The notes: a model not told the origin generated them from the sequence alone. A DNA stretch of 25,238 bases from an uncultured Eubacteriales bacterium (GCA_949744025.1 CATJWA010000235.1:1-25238), one strand, 5' to 3'; counted from the stretch's first letter, positions 14,250-23,060 are shown. Numbers and translations: made by a program.

Positions 14250-15734
14250 TTACAGTATAACCCCCATAAGCGAAAAGACCAAAGTTGCCACAACTATATA
14301 TATGACAAGGGTAATCAGGCCCTTGCTCCATATGAACCTGTTCTCTATGCCCTCGCGACCCAGAAGTATAGGAGCAGGTCCCGCGGCCGCGTAGGTCAGG
14401 TAAGCAAACATCGAACTGTAGGCTATCGCGGCACCTATCACGCTGACATTTATACCCGAATCGGCAAACGCGGCGGCAAAGGGCGCGGTCATTGAGGCGA
14501 CTATGACGCCCGTCGCCATATTGGAAAAGAAATTAGTCACGACGCTGCACACCACCACAATAAGCAGCACAAACACAGGCCAGCTCATATTCGAGAACAC
14601 CGGTCCGAGTATTTCGGTCAGCCAGGTTTTTATGCCCAAATCGTTGGACGACAGCGCGCCGCCGAGCGCGGAGAAAATGCCCACCGTTGTGATAAAGCCC
14701 CAGTTGGCGCCCTCCTTGAAGTGCTTGGCAGTGTTCATCAGCGGCTTTCCGTCCACCTTGACGAACGAGAGTATCACTATGACAAGAATAAACCAGGCCG
14801 CCTGTGTTATAGAGGCGAAGCGCTCGTACCATGGCAGAGATTTCGGCAGTATGAGCAGCGCGAAGGAATACGCTATGCCGAATATGAATGCCAGAATATA
14901 AATAATCTGCACCTTGTTGAATTTATCACTTACCGACCTAAGCGAATCAAGATTATTGACGTCCAGCTCCTTGAGCCTGCTCATATCGCAGCCGAATATG
15001 TAGCGCATCGCCAGGGCGTAAACCACCATAAAGCAAACGCCCACGGGGATGACGGCAATGATGTAAAATGCGGGGTTAAAGGCGTGGCCGAAGTTGCCCA
15101 TGGCGGCGTTGAAGCTGTTGGTAATACCAAGCTGCATTCCCGAAAAGGGCAGAATCGCGCAGCCAATCATACCGTCCAGATACAGGCCAAGATACATCGA
15201 CTGCACATATTTGTCGTTTTTCTTATATCCCAGCGCGTTGCACACGCTCTCAAACACAGCGAAGGAAAAAATAATCCCGCCAAAAGTGTTGAGCAGAATG
15301 TCCGCAAACAGGAAAGCCACCAGAAAGGTTATCGTAAAAGCCAGCGGCTTGCCCTGGACAAACTTCGCGGTGAGCAGCTTTTTGGCAATCACCTCGCCGG
15401 CTCCGGTCTCCCGCAGAGCCGAACAGATTACCGTCCCCGCAACCATCTGAATGATGACCGTGGTACCCACAAAGCTCGATGTGGCCGCGGAAGCGTCCAT
15501 GTAACCGTGAAAAATTACGGCTATGTAGGCCGCGCAGGCTGGCCAGATGAGCTCGCCCGTGGTTGTAATCAAAAGCAGAAGCCCCACAAAAGCCCCCAGC
15601 ATTGACACTCCCATCGGAGTAACCGGCCCCCAGGTGGGTATAAATTTCTCGGCAAAGAACATGAGCACCAGGCCGATGACCACCCAAATAATATATTTGA
15701 TATCAACCGTTTTCTTTTTGCTCAGTTCAGGCAT
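14250..15734 (-). CDS. DASS/SLC13-family anion transporter
   Basis: ATG 15734 is preceded by AGGAGG at an 8-nt spacing, giving 494 residues with about 12 hydrophobic segments. A pair of related motifs, GITNSFNAAMG in the first half and NFFSNMATGVIVASMTAPFA in the second, corresponds to the Ser-Asn-x-Thr-type sites that bind Na+ and substrate in the divalent anion:Na+ symporter family. These carriers import di- or tricarboxylates or sulfate-like anions. The gene follows an FAD oxidoreductase and shares its promoter and terminator, so its substrate or product is probably that enzyme's. Which anion it carries cannot be read from the sequence. Confidence 0.85.
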   Translation of the reverse strand: MPELSKKKTVDIKYIIWVVIGLVLMFFAEKFIPTWGPVTPMGVSMLGAFVGLLLLITTTGELIWPACAAYIAVIFHGYMDASAATSSFVGTTVIIQMVAGTVICSALRETGAGEVIAKKLLTAKFVQGKPLAFTITFLVAFLFADILLNTFGGIIFSFAVFESVCNALGYKKNDKYVQSMYLGLYLDGMIGCAILPFSGMQLGITNSFNAAMGNFGHAFNPAFYIIAVIPVGVCFMVVYALAMRYIFGCDMSRLKELDVNNLDSLRSVSDKFNKVQIIYILAFIFGIAYSFALLILPKSLPWYERFASITQAAWFILVIVILSFVKVDGKPLMNTAKHFKEGANWGFITTVGIFSALGGALSSNDLGIKTWLTEILGPVFSNMSWPVFVLLIVVVCSVVTNFFSNMATGVIVASMTAPFAAAFADSGINVSVIGAAIAYSSMFAYLTYAAAGPAPILLGREGIENRFIWSKGLITLVIYIVVATLVFSLMGVIL

Positions 15735-15834
15735 ATACAAATCCTCCTCTCAAATATCCGTTCTGACTGTTTCCGGCGGACAGCAGCGTTCAGCGCGTAT
15801 ACGCTTCCCATACGGCGCTCTTTTCCGTCCGTGC

Positions 15835-17385
15835 TCAGTGTCTGGGCACGATGGAGATGAAGTCTCCCCCATTGATGACATAATCTCCGTCCTGACGGCG
15901 CAGCTCCTCCCAGTACCCGTCACAGGGCTTGTCGAGGTCCACGCCCTCGTCGAGCAGGAGCTTACGCAGGCGCGCGCCCTCCAAGTCTCTGGGGCGTATC
16001 TTTTCCTCAAGTGCAATTACCGCGGCCAGTCCGGCGGCGTGCCCCGTGCCCATAGCCGGCCCTATAATGCGCATCGCGCCGTTGGCATGGAACTCAGCCG
16101 AGCAGCAGCGTCCCGCGGTCAGCAGGTTATCCACACCGCGGGGCAGCAGGCAGCGGTACGGAATCTCGCACCAGTCCTTGGGGTCCGGACGTGCGGGCAC
16201 TCCCGCGGGTACGCCGAAGGGGTGCATTCTCGCGTCACAGTCCTTTCCAATGTGCTCCGTTTCGCACACAGCCGAGCCCACGGGCTCCCTGACATGGATA
16301 TGGCGCATGAAGAACCACTCCGGACTTGTGGGATGGTGGGAATCGAACATCTCGGGGAAGCGCGCGATTCCGTCCTCAAACTTGACTCCGCCGGCCACAT
16401 CGGAGGACTTGAGCATGTACTCGCCGAAAATGCGGCGGCTGTCTCTCACGCCCGGCAGGGAACCCATGCCGACAAGGCGGAGCTTTTCAAAGCCGGGGAC
16501 ATATTTTTTCAGAAAAGCGTGGAACTGCTTCATAAGCTGATGCTGCTCCAGAACCTGACGGGTAATGTCCTCCACGTCGGTGTTGCGGCAGAAATAGCTG
16601 TGGAAAGAGAAGGTCACAAAGTCGGCGTTGTCCATGGGTGTGTTAGGGATAATAACGCGGAAAAAGCCGCTGACCCTGTTGCAGACATGGCGGGTCATCT
16701 CTCCCCTTTGAATAGCCTCCTCCTCTAATACGTAGACCAGCGGCAGGGGCTTTTCCACGCCCTTGGCCTTCTGCTCGTCAGCCCAGTTTTTCTCTGCCTC
16801 CTGATACCTTACGAGGTCCGCTCCCGACCAGCGCGAGCCCTGGGTCGTGGCCATGTTCAGGCCGGCAAAATCCTGTCCTCCCACTTCAAAGGGGACTCCC
16901 GCCATGGCGGATACGTCTCCGTCGCCGGTAGCGTCGATGAATATTCCAGCCTTCACGCGCATCATGCCGCCCTTGGTAAAGAAATAGACTGCGGAAATAT
17001 TTTTTCCGTCCTCTGCCAGCTCTACATTGACGCACGTAGCGTCGTAAATTATCCTGCTGCCCGCCTCAAGGAGCATATCCTCCAGCACCAGCTTGCCGTA
17101 CTCCGGCTCAAAGGAAGGGTTGCGGTAGTAGTCCTTGGACGGGTCAATTTTTCTCAGCTGCCCAATCTCGTCCAGCCGTTTGGTGAACTCCAGGCAGATG
17201 CCCTCGATAGCTCCCGCCACCTGCGGGACATAGCCGTTGGTTGCAAGTCCGCCCAAGGTCACGCCTTTTTCAAACAGAATGGTGTGCGCTCCCTTTCGCG
17301 CCGCCTCAATCGCTGCGGAGCATCCGCCTACGCCGCCTCCGATGACGGCTACGTCACAGTGCAGGGTTTTGCAGATATCAGCCAT
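15835..17385 (-). CDS. FAD-dependent oxidoreductase (FAD_oxidored family)
   Basis: From ATG 17385 (GAGGAG 8 nt upstream) the protein has 516 residues. The N-terminus has the FAD Rossmann motif CDVAVIGGGVGGCSAAIEA, followed by LGGLATNGYVPQVAG. FIDATGDGDVSAMAG is the second FAD contact, and the C-terminal NLLTAGRCCSAEFHANGAMR and GPAMGTGHAAGLAAVIA complete the nucleotide site. This is the PF12831-type flavoprotein fold, common in anaerobes and largely uncharacterised; related members oxidise or reduce organic acids, sugars or xenobiotics. It is soluble, with no signal peptide. Co-transcription with an anion carrier and a divergent LysR regulator suggests catabolism of one specific anion. No reaction can be assigned. 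Confidence 0.85.
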   Translation of the reverse strand: MADICKTLHCDVAVIGGGVGGCSAAIEAARKGAHTILFEKGVTLGGLATNGYVPQVAGAIEGICLEFTKRLDEIGQLRKIDPSKDYYRNPSFEPEYGKLVLEDMLLEAGSRIIYDATCVNVELAEDGKNISAVYFFTKGGMMRVKAGIFIDATGDGDVSAMAGVPFEVGGQDFAGLNMATTQGSRWSGADLVRYQEAEKNWADEQKAKGVEKPLPLVYVLEEEAIQRGEMTRHVCNRVSGFFRVIIPNTPMDNADFVTFSFHSYFCRNTDVEDITRQVLEQHQLMKQFHAFLKKYVPGFEKLRLVGMGSLPGVRDSRRIFGEYMLKSSDVAGGVKFEDGIARFPEMFDSHHPTSPEWFFMRHIHVREPVGSAVCETEHIGKDCDARMHPFGVPAGVPARPDPKDWCEIPYRCLLPRGVDNLLTAGRCCSAEFHANGAMRIIGPAMGTGHAAGLAAVIALEEKIRPRDLEGARLRKLLLDEGVDLDKPCDGYWEELRRQDGDYVINGGDFISIVPRH

Positions 17386-17433
17386 ATAAATCACTCCTCA
17401 TTCAGTATATGTGTTGGCAACTTCCACAAAACA

Positions 17434-17462
17434 ATCTTATCATCGGCCTTTTTAATCAGCAA
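17434..17462 (-). promoter_or_regulatory. Promoter of the FAD oxidoreductase/DASS operon
   Basis: On the minus strand TTGCTG (17457-17462) is followed after 17 nt by TAAGAT (17434-17439). The -35 is imperfect, as expected for a promoter that needs an activator. The LysR box is centred about 62 bp upstream of the predicted start. Confidence 0.55.
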
Positions 17463-17480
17463 TTCCAAACAAGAAACTAT

Positions 17481-17497
17481 CTTTCCGTTTTGGAAAG
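17481..17497. promoter_or_regulatory. LysR box (T-N11-A dyad)
   Basis: CTTTCC (17481-17486) and GGAAAG (17492-17497) form a perfect inverted repeat containing the TTCC-N5-GGAA core, a T-N11-A LysR-type site. It lies almost exactly midway between the two divergent promoters, about 62 bp upstream of each predicted start, the usual position of the LysR recognition site. Confidence 0.65.
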
Positions 17498-17515
17498 TTA
17501 ATCTCAGCTTTGTCC

Positions 17516-17544
17516 TTGCTATTCGCTTTTTCTCTTGTTATAAT
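17516..17544 (+). promoter_or_regulatory. Promoter of the lysR-type gene
   Basis: TTGCTA (17516-17521) and a perfect TATAAT (17539-17544) are separated by 17 nt, about 30 nt before the ATG at 17574. Confidence 0.7.
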
Positions 17545-17573
17545 TTTAATAAACAGGTAAAGGAGGCTCTCCA

Positions 17574-18503
17574 ATGGACCAAAGACAGGTACAGCTTGTT
17601 CTGTCCGTAGCGGAAAAGCTGAGCTTTTCCGAGGCGGCATGGGAAAATTCTTATACCGCGTCGGTCGTGTCAAAGCAGGTGGCCGCTCTGGAAAATGAGC
17701 TTGGCGTGCGTATCTTTGAGCGCAAGGGCCGCTCCAAGGTGGAGCTGACGGAAATAGGCAGGGAGCTTCTCCCCTGCCTGTCCAGATGCCAGGCCGAGTA
17801 TCACCGTATGCACAAAATCGCCTCCTATGCGACAAGCGGCACCTCCTATATATCGCTGTCCTGCCCCTGCGGCTTCAGTACGCTTGGAGAGGATGAGCTC
17901 ATCTCCATCTTTTCCGTTCAGCATCCGGAAATTACAGTCCGCCTGCTTGCCAAAAACGACAAGACCTGTCAGGAGCTGCTTCTGTGCGGCGACGCCGACG
18001 TCTCAATCAGGATGCTGTCCGACAGACAGCTTGAGGAATACCGCGCTCAGAATGAGCTCTGCTGTGTCAAGCTTGCGGACACGCACCTGGGCGTTGTACT
18101 GCGCGAAAACCACCCCGCCATACGAAACGGCAGGGTTGATTTGCCTGCACTGCGGGAGGAAACCTTTCTGTTTTATGCTTTTAAGGACAAAATGGACGGA
18201 GACCCGAAAATAATAGACTTTCAAAGCGCCTGCCGAGCAGAGGGCTTTGAGCCGCGGCTTCGTATTTTCAGGGAAATACGCTCCTCGGGCGCTTTTGCTC
18301 TTGCGGCCAACGGGGTATACGCCATTCCCCTGATGCACGCTCCCAACGTGACCTATTCCGGCACTCGTTATGTGCCGCTTTCGAAGAACCATTACTCGTA
18401 TTCCATCGTCATGATATATCAGCGCTCCAACCATTCACCGTCCCTGAAAAGCTTTGTACGCTGCACCGCGGAGAATTTATCCCTCTTTTCTCCCACACTC
18501 TGA
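17574..18503 (+). CDS. LysR-family transcriptional regulator
   Basis: The 309-residue protein has the LysR winged HTH at residues 1-60 (LSFSEAAWENSYTASVVSKQ, ALENELGVRIFERKGR, VELTEIGRELL). A type-2 periplasmic-binding-like effector domain follows from about residue 90 (YISLSCPCGFSTLG; LGVVLRENHPAI; FALAANGVYAIPLM). AAAGGAGG lies just before ATG 17574. It is divergent from the FAD oxidoreductase/DASS operon, with one LysR box between them, so it very likely activates that operon in response to its substrate and controls itself. Confidence 0.92.
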   Translation: MDQRQVQLVLSVAEKLSFSEAAWENSYTASVVSKQVAALENELGVRIFERKGRSKVELTEIGRELLPCLSRCQAEYHRMHKIASYATSGTSYISLSCPCGFSTLGEDELISIFSVQHPEITVRLLAKNDKTCQELLLCGDADVSIRMLSDRQLEEYRAQNELCCVKLADTHLGVVLRENHPAIRNGRVDLPALREETFLFYAFKDKMDGDPKIIDFQSACRAEGFEPRLRIFREIRSSGAFALAANGVYAIPLMHAPNVTYSGTRYVPLSKNHYSYSIVMIYQRSNHSPSLKSFVRCTAENLSLFSPTL

Positions 18504-18554
18504 CGCCGCGGCGCTCAAGCCTGCGCGAAATTATTAAAAAAATTTTTCGGAATG

Positions 18555-18582
18555 GGAAACTTTTTCCGTTTCTCTGCGTCTA
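18555..18582 (+). promoter_or_regulatory. ECF-sigma-type promoter of the serpin gene
   Basis: GGAAAC (18555-18560), a 16-nt spacer and CGTCTA (18577-18582) match the GAAAC-N16-CGTC pattern of Firmicutes ECF sigma factors (sigma-W/M/X class). It lies about 55 nt before the serpin start, and no good sigma-A promoter is seen there. This suggests that the gene responds to cell-envelope or extracellular stress. Confidence 0.55.
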
Positions 18583-18635
18583 AGAAGGTATAGCAATAGC
18601 CAGGACTCATTTCTGAAGATTCGGAGGAACGCAAA

Positions 18636-19994
18636 ATGAAAAGATTTATCGCGCTTATTCTCTCCGCAGCCTGTCTGCTCACGCTCGGAGCCTGCGGAAA
18701 CGGCGCAGCGTCAGGCCCCGGAAAGCTGCTTGCGGCCGAACCGGACTATCCGCAGATGGCACCCTATCCTGACGAGACAAAATACTTCAAATCCAACGGT
18801 GAATTTGACAGCGACGGCTTTGACAAGGTCTACGACGCCTGGTGGGACAGCCGCAAGGCACAGCGCAGCCAGCCGGATGGCTATGCCGAGGCGCTGGAGG
18901 ACTATCTGCGCTCCAGTGTGCCGCAGCTCCTCTCCGGCGCGCAGGGCGAAAACCGCATATGCTCGCCTGTGAACATCTACATGGCCCTTGCCATGCTGGC
19001 GGAAACCACTGACGGCGAAAGCCGCGCGCAGATTCTCGAGCTTCTCGGCAGCGACAGTCTTGAGGCCCTGCGTACCGAGGCAAAGGCTGTCTGGAACGCC
19101 AACTACTGCGACGACGGGGCCGTGACCAGCGTACTGGCAAACTCGGTATGGCTGGATGACTCGGTCAATTACGAGAAAAATACCGTGGATGCTTTGGCCG
19201 AGCATTACTACGCCTGCTCCTACCACGGCGAGATGGGCTCAGACGAGCTCAACGCGGCGCTGCAAAACTGGCTCAGCGAGCAGACCGGCGGGCTTCTCAG
19301 GGAGCAGGCCGAGGGCGTGGAAACCGACCCCAACACTATTCTTGCGCTTTGCTCGACGATATATTTCCGCGCAAAATGGAGCGGCAGGTTCTCTGAAGGC
19401 CAAACATCTCCGCAAACCTTCCACGCTCCCGGCGGCGACGTCGAGCGCGACTTCATGCACAGCAGCGGAACCGGCTCCTATTACTGGAGCGGCAAATTTT
19501 CCGCCTATGGCAAATCCCTCGAGGGCAGCGGCTCTATGTGGTTTCTTCTCCCCGACGAGGGTGTGACGCCCGAGGAGCTTATCGCCGACGGCAAGACCAT
19601 GGATTTTCTGCTCTCCGGAGGTCAAGAGGGCGCGGAGGACAAATTCCTCATAGTCAATCTTGCCGTGCCCAAGTTTGACGTTGCATCCGACCTTGAGTTT
19701 TCGGACAGCCTCGCCGCGCTGGGCATAAGGGACATATTTGACCCTGCGGTATCCGATTTCTCTCCCCTGACGGGAGACGCCGAGGGCGTCTTTCTATCCA
19801 GGGCACAGCACGCCGCGCGCGTGGCCATAGACGAGGAGGGCGTAATCGCCGCGGCCTACACGGTGCTGGCGGCCTGCGGCGCGGCCGCGCCTCCCGAGGA
19901 GGAGGTCGACTTTGTTCTCGACCGGCCCTTTGTCTTTGCAATTACTTCTCATGACGGTCTGCCGCTCTTTGTGGGTATTGTGAACACACCGTAA
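18636..19994 (+). CDS. Lipoprotein serpin (serine protease inhibitor)
   Basis: The 452-residue protein starts with a lipoprotein signal ending in LGAC (Cys20), then a linker to about residue 75. A serpin domain follows: ICSPVNIYMALAMLAE (108-123), VLANSVWLDD (166-175), ALCSTIYFRAKWSGRF (237-252), VPKFDVASDLEF (344-355), VAIDEEGVIAAAYTV (396-410) and DRPFVFAITS (429-438). The hinge gives Glu400 as P17 and Gly402 as P15, placing the scissile bond at about Ala416-Ala417, a choice fitting elastase-like proteases. Val at P14 and Tyr at P9 depart from the usual small or Thr residues. Inhibitory serpins trap a protease by inserting this loop after cleavage. It would be anchored on the outer face of the membrane, where host or self proteases could be met. 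GGAGG precedes the ATG. Confidence 0.93.
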   Translation: MKRFIALILSAACLLTLGACGNGAASGPGKLLAAEPDYPQMAPYPDETKYFKSNGEFDSDGFDKVYDAWWDSRKAQRSQPDGYAEALEDYLRSSVPQLLSGAQGENRICSPVNIYMALAMLAETTDGESRAQILELLGSDSLEALRTEAKAVWNANYCDDGAVTSVLANSVWLDDSVNYEKNTVDALAEHYYACSYHGEMGSDELNAALQNWLSEQTGGLLREQAEGVETDPNTILALCSTIYFRAKWSGRFSEGQTSPQTFHAPGGDVERDFMHSSGTGSYYWSGKFSAYGKSLEGSGSMWFLLPDEGVTPEELIADGKTMDFLLSGGQEGAEDKFLIVNLAVPKFDVASDLEFSDSLAALGIRDIFDPAVSDFSPLTGDAEGVFLSRAQHAARVAIDEEGVIAAAYTVLAACGAAAPPEEEVDFVLDRPFVFAITSHDGLPLFVGIVNTP

Positions 19995-20027
19995 AGTCTA
20001 AGAGCCTGTCGAAAGAAAATATAAATT

Positions 20028-20065
20028 AAACCGCAGTCTCTATATTTAAATAGAGACTGCGGTTT
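20028..20065. terminator. Bidirectional terminator between the serpin and chemoreceptor genes
   Basis: A perfect 16-bp stem (20028-20043 with 20050-20065) with a 6-nt loop is flanked by A and T tracts (AAACCGCAG / CTGCGGTTTT), so it can stop transcription from both convergent genes. Confidence 0.9.
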
Positions 20066-20077
20066 TAATATATTCCT

Positions 20078-21664
20078 TTACAGCTTTGCAAACACATCCA
20101 TTTGCTTTTGAAGCTCTCCAACAATTTCCTGATTTGTATCCATCTTCACGGTAATACCAGCCATATCATCTACAAGAACGCGTGTGCTGCCCGCGGCGCC
20201 CGTAATACCTGAAGCCGCTCCGTCTATCGCCCCGGATATACTGGAAATTGAAACAGCAATCTGATCCATAGCCTCCTTCAGGTGCTCTGCCTTATCATTG
20301 AACGCCTCCATAGCCTTACCGATATAGTCCGCGTCCTCACGATACTGCTGGCCTGCCAGGACGGACCGCTCCAGTTGGTCTGCAACGGCCTGACTGAGAT
20401 AATCGGCCAATTTACGCGCGCTGTCGGACAGGTAGTCTACCGCCCCCATAACTATTCCGCTGACCTCCTGAATGTGGTTGGCAGTTTCGGTGCAGGAAAC
20501 TGCAAGCTGATTGACCTCCTGAGCCACAATGGAAAATCCCGCCCCCGCCGCTCCGGCCCGCGCAGCTTCTATAGACGCGTTGATGGCAATAAGCTTGGTT
20601 GACGAGGAAATATTTAAAATGTCATTGGTGAGGATGTCGATTTGCTCCACGCTTCGACTTTTTTCAATGGCCTGGTCCAGCATAATCATTATATCCGCCG
20701 TCCCTGCGCGGACTTTTTCCTTCTCATTGTGAGCGGAAAGCTCCATTTCCTCCGCCCTGCTACGCATTTCCGCGCAGTATGTCGTGATGTCTGCGCATTC
20801 CTCGGCCATGCTCTGGGTGTCCCCCTGTGTTCCGGCGGCGCTGGAGGTGATAGATGCCGCGCTTCCCGCAATTTCCTCCAAAGCGCCCGATAGCTGTTCC
20901 GTAAGTCCCGATAAGCTCCGGACGCTGTCGTTGGAGGTCCGTGTTCTCTGCCTCACCTCTCCAACCACTCCGCTGATTTGCTCGGAGCTGTCCTGCAAGG
21001 TTTCCATCGCGTTTTTAATTGGCACGAGGACATATTTGCGGATAATCCTAAAAGCCACAGCCACCAGGCAAATACCCAAAATCAGCGTAAAAGCGCTGGT
21101 AACCAGGGAGATAATGTAAACCGTTGTCAGCCTGCTCCGTGCCGCTTCCGCCTGCGCGTTGACTGACGCAGAGAGCGCGTCAATATCCGCCTCGGCCGCT
21201 TCTCCGAACTGGGCGACGTCTCCGTTGGCCGTGGCGTAGGCCTCCTGTGTCTTGCTGTCAGCGCTGGCACACACAAGATATACCAGAGCGTGCTTAAACT
21301 GCTCATAGCTTCCGATAAGGGACTGATAGGTCTCCCTGTCCCCGTCGGAGACAAAGCTCCCATAAGCGCTCAGCTTATCGTCCAGGGCCTCCTCCTCCGA
21401 CTTTATCTCCTGTACCAGCCGAATCATTGTTGCGTGGTCCGCCGCTACAATGTGCGACAAGGCCAGGCGGTGAATATCCATCACGGACCTCCGGATATCC
21501 TCAAGCCGTTCCTCGCTGACCATACTCCTGTCCACAATGCTTCCGGCATTTGCATGAACATTGTTGATGCTGAATACAGCCAGTATATTTGAAAGCAGCG
21601 TAATCAGTCCCAGCAGAATAATGGGCAAAATCAGGCGCTGCTGCAATGTCAGTCTGCCTTTCAT
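20078..21664 (-). CDS. Methyl-accepting chemotaxis protein
   Basis: From ATG 21664 (GGGAGG about 8 nt upstream) there are 528 residues: a membrane segment at about 10-32, an extracytoplasmic four-helix-bundle-type domain (33-180), a second membrane segment (182-205) and a long cytoplasmic coiled-coil. The signalling hairpin tip reads IAINASIEAARAGAAGAGFS (359-378) followed by IVAQEVNQLA; the usual Glu of AGExG is Ala, but the rest is canonical. No clear HAMP sequence stands out after the second segment. Such receptors control CheA kinase and flagellar or related outputs. The gene follows a sugar-binding lipoprotein gene by 31 nt on one transcript, suggesting that the binding protein delivers the signal. 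Confidence 0.92.
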   Translation of the reverse strand: MKGRLTLQQRLILPIILLGLITLLSNILAVFSINNVHANAGSIVDRSMVSEERLEDIRRSVMDIHRLALSHIVAADHATMIRLVQEIKSEEEALDDKLSAYGSFVSDGDRETYQSLIGSYEQFKHALVYLVCASADSKTQEAYATANGDVAQFGEAAEADIDALSASVNAQAEAARSRLTTVYIISLVTSAFTLILGICLVAVAFRIIRKYVLVPIKNAMETLQDSSEQISGVVGEVRQRTRTSNDSVRSLSGLTEQLSGALEEIAGSAASITSSAAGTQGDTQSMAEECADITTYCAEMRSRAEEMELSAHNEKEKVRAGTADIMIMLDQAIEKSRSVEQIDILTNDILNISSSTKLIAINASIEAARAGAAGAGFSIVAQEVNQLAVSCTETANHIQEVSGIVMGAVDYLSDSARKLADYLSQAVADQLERSVLAGQQYREDADYIGKAMEAFNDKAEHLKEAMDQIAVSISSISGAIDGAASGITGAAGSTRVLVDDMAGITVKMDTNQEIVGELQKQMDVFAKL

Positions 21665-21695
21665 GTGATTCCCTCCCAATGATGATATACCTTGC

Positions 21696-22931
21696 TTAGC
21701 GCTCGCTTACACCCTCTGCCATTCGGTCAAGCTGAGACTGGAGGGAGCTTCCGGCAGGATTTCCCTGGGCCATGCTGGCCGAAAATTCAGCTACAGGCTC
21801 CCAGAATTTTCCTCCAACCCGCTGAAGCTGAGAGTAATTAGACTGTTCCAGCAAAGCAGCGATAGCCGGGGATGATTGTACCTCCGGAGAGTTGGCCGCA
21901 TTGATATTGGCCGGCCCCTGACCCCTCACCTCAAAACGCAGGCGCTGATTTTCCTCGCTTATTATCCACTCTGCCAAACGCGCCGCCCACTCCGGATACT
22001 CGGAATAAGCGTTCACGCCGATTAGCTTGCAGCCGGAGAAGGAGGCCATCTGCACCTGCTGCCCCGCGCAGGTATAGACCGGCAGCTTGGCCGCGCCCAT
22101 GTCATCTCCCCAAGCCTCTTTTACAGCCACAGCGTTCCACACACCGCTTATACCGGCAATCACGGAGCCGTCCTGTACCCCTGCCATAAATTCCGTGTCC
22201 GGACGGTTGGAAAAGGCGGGACTGGCGGCAATATCCAGCATGGCCTGCGCCACGTCAATCCCACGGATAGGAGCGTTGTTGTCGTTCCATGTGCAGTAAT
22301 TTGTCAGTCCATCCTCGTTGAGCCCCACCTTAAGCCCCGTATTTCCAAAAAACGCATAGACGTACCAGGCAGAGGACCAGTCCATAGACACCAGCTTTTC
22401 AGCCTGGGCCGCAACCTCCAGCATACGCTCAAGGCTTTGAATATCCTCCTGAGTGAAATATGACTTGTTGTAGTATAAGAAATAGCCGTTATCCGCCGTC
22501 AGCGGGTATGCGTACATAGTACCACCCACGCTGGCCGCTTCGACCGAAGCGGGGAGGGACGCCCTTCGAATCTCCGCCTCATCCGCTATAGGATTCAGTC
22601 CGCCTGCGGCCGCCAGCGCAGCCACCTGGTCGTCGGCAAAGGCAAACACGTCCGCTCCCGCCTCCAGGTCTCCCAGCAGAGCGTCCTTACAACCGGACTC
22701 GCTCTGCGGCCGGTAGGTTATATAGAAGTCAGCCCGATCGGCATAATGCTTTTTAAAAGAGTCAAATATATCTTCAAGCAGCGCCTCATCTTCCTCCGCT
22801 CCCCACACAGTAAGAGAAACCATCTCTCTTACCGGAGAAATATCGGTCGGAGCCTGTCCCTGACCGCCGCACGCGGTCAACATCAAAAATAAGCATACAG
22901 ATAATATCAGAAGAAAAAGACGTTTTGTCAT
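21696..22931 (-). CDS. Extracellular solute-binding lipoprotein, ABC family 1 (sugar type)
   Basis: The 411-residue protein has a lipoprotein signal peptide ending in LTAC (Cys21) and the family 1 solute-binding fold: VSLTVWGAEEDEALLEDIFD near the start, AGADVFAFADDQVAAL, YAYPLTADNGYFLYYNKSYF (hinge region) and, near the end, WAARLAEWIISEENQRLRFE. This family usually binds malto-oligosaccharides or other sugars for ABC importers. No permease or ATPase gene is next to it; the only co-transcribed gene is a chemoreceptor. It may therefore feed a sensor, or serve an importer encoded elsewhere. The ligand cannot be named. Confidence 0.88.
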   Translation of the reverse strand: MTKRLFLLILSVCLFLMLTACGGQGQAPTDISPVREMVSLTVWGAEEDEALLEDIFDSFKKHYADRADFYITYRPQSESGCKDALLGDLEAGADVFAFADDQVAALAAAGGLNPIADEAEIRRASLPASVEAASVGGTMYAYPLTADNGYFLYYNKSYFTQEDIQSLERMLEVAAQAEKLVSMDWSSAWYVYAFFGNTGLKVGLNEDGLTNYCTWNDNNAPIRGIDVAQAMLDIAASPAFSNRPDTEFMAGVQDGSVIAGISGVWNAVAVKEAWGDDMGAAKLPVYTCAGQQVQMASFSGCKLIGVNAYSEYPEWAARLAEWIISEENQRLRFEVRGQGPANINAANSPEVQSSPAIAALLEQSNYSQLQRVGGKFWEPVAEFSASMAQGNPAGSSLQSQLDRMAEGVSER

Positions 22932-22963
22932 AGCCTACCATCCCTTCCACTAATTTCTGAGAT

Positions 22964-22992
22964 ATTATAGCATCCCGCCTGCTTTATTTCAA
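22964..22992 (-). promoter_or_regulatory. Sigma-A promoter of the binding protein-chemoreceptor operon
   Basis: On the minus strand TTGAAA (22987-22992) and a perfect TATAAT (22964-22969) are separated by 17 nt, about 33 nt before the ATG at 22931. Confidence 0.75.
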
Positions 22993-23060
22993 GCCAAATC
23001 CATATTCATTCTCAGCGGTATAAGTCCGCGCCCGAAAACTCAAGAACATGAATAAGAACA

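Noticed and set aside
15547..16728. 393-codon plus-strand open frame
   Set aside because: Antisense to the FAD oxidoreductase gene, which has intact FAD motifs; no ribosome site or motif.
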